This document shows positions 12,987 through 14,397 of a DNA stretch of 14,397 nt, one piece after another. The position numbers were made by a program, and so were the translations under genes. Positions within the stretch are counted from its first letter, which is position 1. Each line of letters starts with the position of its first letter. Source of the stretch: Paenibacillaceae bacterium (GTDB lineage: Bacteria; Bacillota; Bacilli; Paenibacillales; NBRC-103111); assembly GCA_020697475.1 (NCBI GenBank), contig JAJFMO010000019.1, positions 1 to 14,397 on the forward strand, given 5' to 3'. A model generated the notes under the pieces. The model searched no databases, had not been told where the DNA came from, and was given only the letters and a program-made list of their open reading frames with translations.

Positions 12987-13793
12987 ATGGCGGGAATTCA
13001 GACAATTAGCGGTAAATGGCAAAAAACGAAGGTGCTGCTGCGAAGCAAAGACATGAAAAATTACATTCCGGAGACAAAACTGCTTGATTTGAACAATCTG
13101 AAAAACATGCTGGAAACATATAAAATGGTTTATATCAAGCCCAATAACGGCACCGGCGGGTTCGGGGTGATGCGGGTGGCCATGAAGAAGCCGGAGGGAA
13201 GCAAAGCTTGCTTCGAATGCCGAGGCGGATTCCGATCGCAGACGTTCACTACTTATCGCGGTTTGTACCGGGCTTTGGTGAAGCGGGCGGGGAAGCGTTC
13301 TTTTATCGTGCAAAAAGGAGTTCATCTGCTGAAATATCACGGCCGTCCGTTCGACATCCGCATCATGGTGCAGCAGAACAAAGCCGGGGAGTGGGTGCCG
13401 ACGGGTCAGGTCGGGCGGGTCGCCCATCCGAAGAAAATTGTGACCAACTTCCATAACGGCGGCCGTCCGCTGCCGCTGCATGTGCTGCTCACCGCCTACA
13501 TGGGCAAGAAGAAGACCGCCGCCACGATCGGCGAACTGAATGATGTCAGCTTGAAAGCGGCGAAGTCTCTTCAGGTCCGCTACAAGCGGATCAAGGAAAT
13601 CGGCGTCGACATCGGTCTGGACAACAAGCTGAATCCGTGGATCATCGAGGTGAATACGCGGCCGGATCGGTACATTTTCAACCAGTTGAAGGATAAAAGC
13701 ATGTATCGGCGCATTTGCCGTTATGCCGTTGGGTACGGACGCTTGCCGGCGAAGCGGGCTGCAGCCCCCGTTAAGAAAGCGCGTCGGCGGTAA
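12987..13793 (+). CDS. YheC/YheD-type ATP-grasp protein, short form
   Basis: The protein has 268 residues; ATG 12987 follows AAGGACGGTG (12971-12980). It shows the ATP-grasp pattern of the YheC/YheD family: VYIKPNNGTGGFGVMRV (48-64) with nucleotide-binding Lys51, FIVQKGVHLLKYHGRPFDIR (106-125), then metal-site residues in WIIEVNTRPD (218-227; Glu221, Asn223). In Bacillus, YheC and YheD are longer spore-associated proteins; this form is little more than the ATP-grasp core. The C-terminus (252-268) is a strongly basic Ala/Pro/Lys/Arg tail. Family members are presumed to catalyse ATP-dependent carboxylate-amine ligation, with unknown substrate. A spore-coat or envelope role is inferred from relatives only. 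It is monocistronic by spacing. Confidence 0.85.
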   Translation: MAGIQTISGKWQKTKVLLRSKDMKNYIPETKLLDLNNLKNMLETYKMVYIKPNNGTGGFGVMRVAMKKPEGSKACFECRGGFRSQTFTTYRGLYRALVKRAGKRSFIVQKGVHLLKYHGRPFDIRIMVQQNKAGEWVPTGQVGRVAHPKKIVTNFHNGGRPLPLHVLLTAYMGKKKTAATIGELNDVSLKAAKSLQVRYKRIKEIGVDIGLDNKLNPWIIEVNTRPDRYIFNQLKDKSMYRRICRYAVGYGRLPAKRAAAPVKKARRR

Positions 13794-13870
13794 GGGTGCG
13801 TAAGGGTGCGGGGCAGCCGGTGCTTCCTCGCGTTTCCTCGCCGCAGGGGCGTGGCAGTGGCTTCCCATTG

Positions 13871-14053
13871 TAACGGCCACCACGGCAGCTTAAACGGCAA
13901 AAAGTGCACTCCTGCAACTGTAGCGACCACCATAGCAGCTTAGACAGCCAATATGCCGAATTCGTCCTTCGACGGACGCTCTAAGCTGCGCTGGTGGCCG
14001 TTAGGAACTGCGTGCCCCCCGAACACCGCTCTAAGCTGCGTTCTTGGCCGTTA
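13871..14053. repeat. Four-copy 24-bp repeat arranged as a 183-bp imperfect inverted repeat
   Basis: The consensus is TAACGGCCACCA, two variable bases, then GCAGCTTAGA. Copies are A 13871-13894 and B 13921-13944 in direct orientation, and C 13980-14003 and D 14030-14053 inverted. A to B and C to D are both exactly 50 bp start to start. A/D and B/C are symmetric about 13962. A/D match at 19 of 24 positions, B/C at 20, A/C at 21. A small hairpin (CGTCC/GGACG, 13963-13978) lies near the centre. As RNA the whole array could fold into one long stem. The mismatches fall at the same positions in several copies. Confidence 0.75.
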
Positions 14054-14090
14054 CCGAGTTGCTTCCTCCTCATTGCAACGCCTGCCCCAC

Positions 14091-14120
14091 TCGACACGGG
14101 CGGACATCACCTTGTATACT
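14091..14120 (+). promoter_or_regulatory. Promoter of the Nudix gene
   Basis: TCGACA (14091-14096) and TATACT (14115-14120) are separated by 18 bp; each hexamer has one mismatch to the sigma-A consensus. Transcription would start near 14127, giving a leader of about 23 nt that contains AAGGAGG. Confidence 0.5.
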
Positions 14121-14149
14121 TTAACCAAACGTTTCAAGGAGGCGAACTC

Positions 14150-14397
14150 GTGTCATTCCACATTAGAGTCCGACCAACGGCACTAATTATTGAGAATGGG
14201 AGTGTTTTGCTCATCGAATATGAAGAAAATAGCCAGTACCACTATAACCTGCCGGGCGGAGGCGCGGAACCGGGGGAGACGATCACGGATGCGCTGAAGC
14301 GGGAGTTGAAGGAAGAAGCCAGCACCGAAGTCGAGGTCGGATCGATTGCATTTGTTTACGAATACTGTCCCCATAAGCAATCCGGCGAATATGACGC
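14150..14397 (+). CDS. Nudix hydrolase, N-terminal part (cut by window end)
   Basis: GTG 14150 follows AAGGAGG (14136-14142) at 7 nt spacing. The 82 visible codons stay open to the window edge. Residues 5-35 form the first Nudix strands (RPTALIIENGSVLLIEY). The Nudix box at about 37-59 fits GX5EX7REUXEE: GGAEPGE, seven residues, then RELKEEA. The glycine normally following the last glutamates is Ser here. Nudix enzymes cleave nucleoside diphosphates linked to another moiety; the LPGGGAEPGE start is typical of MutT/ADP-ribose-type members, but the substrate cannot be read. It has its own promoter and no visible partner gene. Confidence 0.88.
   Translation, partial: MSFHIRVRPTALIIENGSVLLIEYEENSQYHYNLPGGGAEPGETITDALKRELKEEASTEVEVGSIAFVYEYCPHKQSGEYD

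Larger units (their letters stand above)
13794..14149. other. Intergenic region carrying a symmetric repeat array
   Basis: No gene is seen. The first 75 bp are GC-rich with small duplications (TAAGGGTGCG twice at 13791-13810; CTTCCTCGC and TTTCCTCGC at 13823-13841). The centre is the four-copy repeat at 13871-14053, and the end carries the Nudix gene promoter. No terminator with a T-run follows the ATP-grasp gene; the repeat array may do that job. Confidence 0.5.

Noticed and set aside
13791..13810. TAAGGGTGCG repeated twice at the stop codon of the ATP-grasp gene
   Set aside because: A simple 10-bp tandem duplication just after a gene, most likely replication slippage; no function suggested.
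12897..13883. Long minus-strand open frame (328 codons) across the ATP-grasp gene
   Set aside because: The plus-strand frame has ATP-grasp motifs and a good ribosome binding site. The minus frame has no recognisable motif and runs through the repeat region.
13871..14053. CRISPR array interpretation of the 24-bp repeats
   Set aside because: The copies are imperfect, two are inverted relative to the others, there are only four, and no cas genes are present.

Overview
The window looks like chromosomal DNA of a spore-forming Firmicute, most likely a Paenibacillaceae member (Paenibacillus/Cohnella-like). This is inferred from strong AAGGAGG-type ribosome binding sites, frequent GTG starts, sugar-type solute-binding lipoproteins next to AraC and ROK regulators, an iron-sulfur L-serine dehydratase split into two subunits, and a YheC/YheD-type ATP-grasp protein. 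There are no rRNA, tRNA, CRISPR or insertion-sequence genes. No database search was possible, so all family assignments rest on motifs read by eye.

Layout. 1-458: a non-coding leader with a near-consensus promoter, a cre-like site and a 17-codon ORF with a very strong ribosome binding site. 459-2060 (+): a secreted ComEC-like metallo-beta-lactamase-fold protein with a C-terminal LamG-like domain, ending at a bidirectional terminator. 2133-3479 (-): a solute-binding lipoprotein, divergent from an AraC-family regulator (3666-4523, +). 4538-6597 (-): an Lrp/AsnC regulator followed by sdaAA and sdaAB, apparently one operon read from a consensus promoter that abuts a 12-bp palindrome. 6752-6991 (+): the N-terminal stump of a response regulator. 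7125-8249 (+): a CE15-like (glucuronoyl esterase family) hydrolase with its own terminator. 8250-8747: a decayed stretch with the C-terminal end of an MFS drug-efflux transporter, a second terminator and an 18-bp perfect palindrome.

8748-10056 (+): a two-gene unit encoding a ribbon-helix-helix/ankyrin fusion and a small ankyrin protein. The palindrome just upstream is a natural candidate operator. This is the most interesting candidate for an undescribed system here. 10107-12720 (-): a second solute-binding lipoprotein, followed by a ROK-family regulator that lacks the family's zinc motif. The two lipoproteins are recognisable paralogues, share a 16-bp block in their upstream regions, and have no permease genes beside them. 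12987-13793 (+): a short YheC/YheD-type ATP-grasp protein preceded by a 10-bp inverted repeat. 13871-14053: four copies of a 24-bp element arranged symmetrically (two direct, two inverted, 50-bp period). 14150 to the end (+): a Nudix hydrolase cut by the window edge.

Functional reading (inference). Much of the window concerns carbohydrate scavenging (two binding proteins, AraC and ROK regulators, a CE15-like esterase, a LamG-bearing secreted protein, a cre-like site) and serine catabolism under an Lrp-type sensor. Two gene remnants (response regulator, MFS transporter) show that this is an accessory region that has been rearranged.
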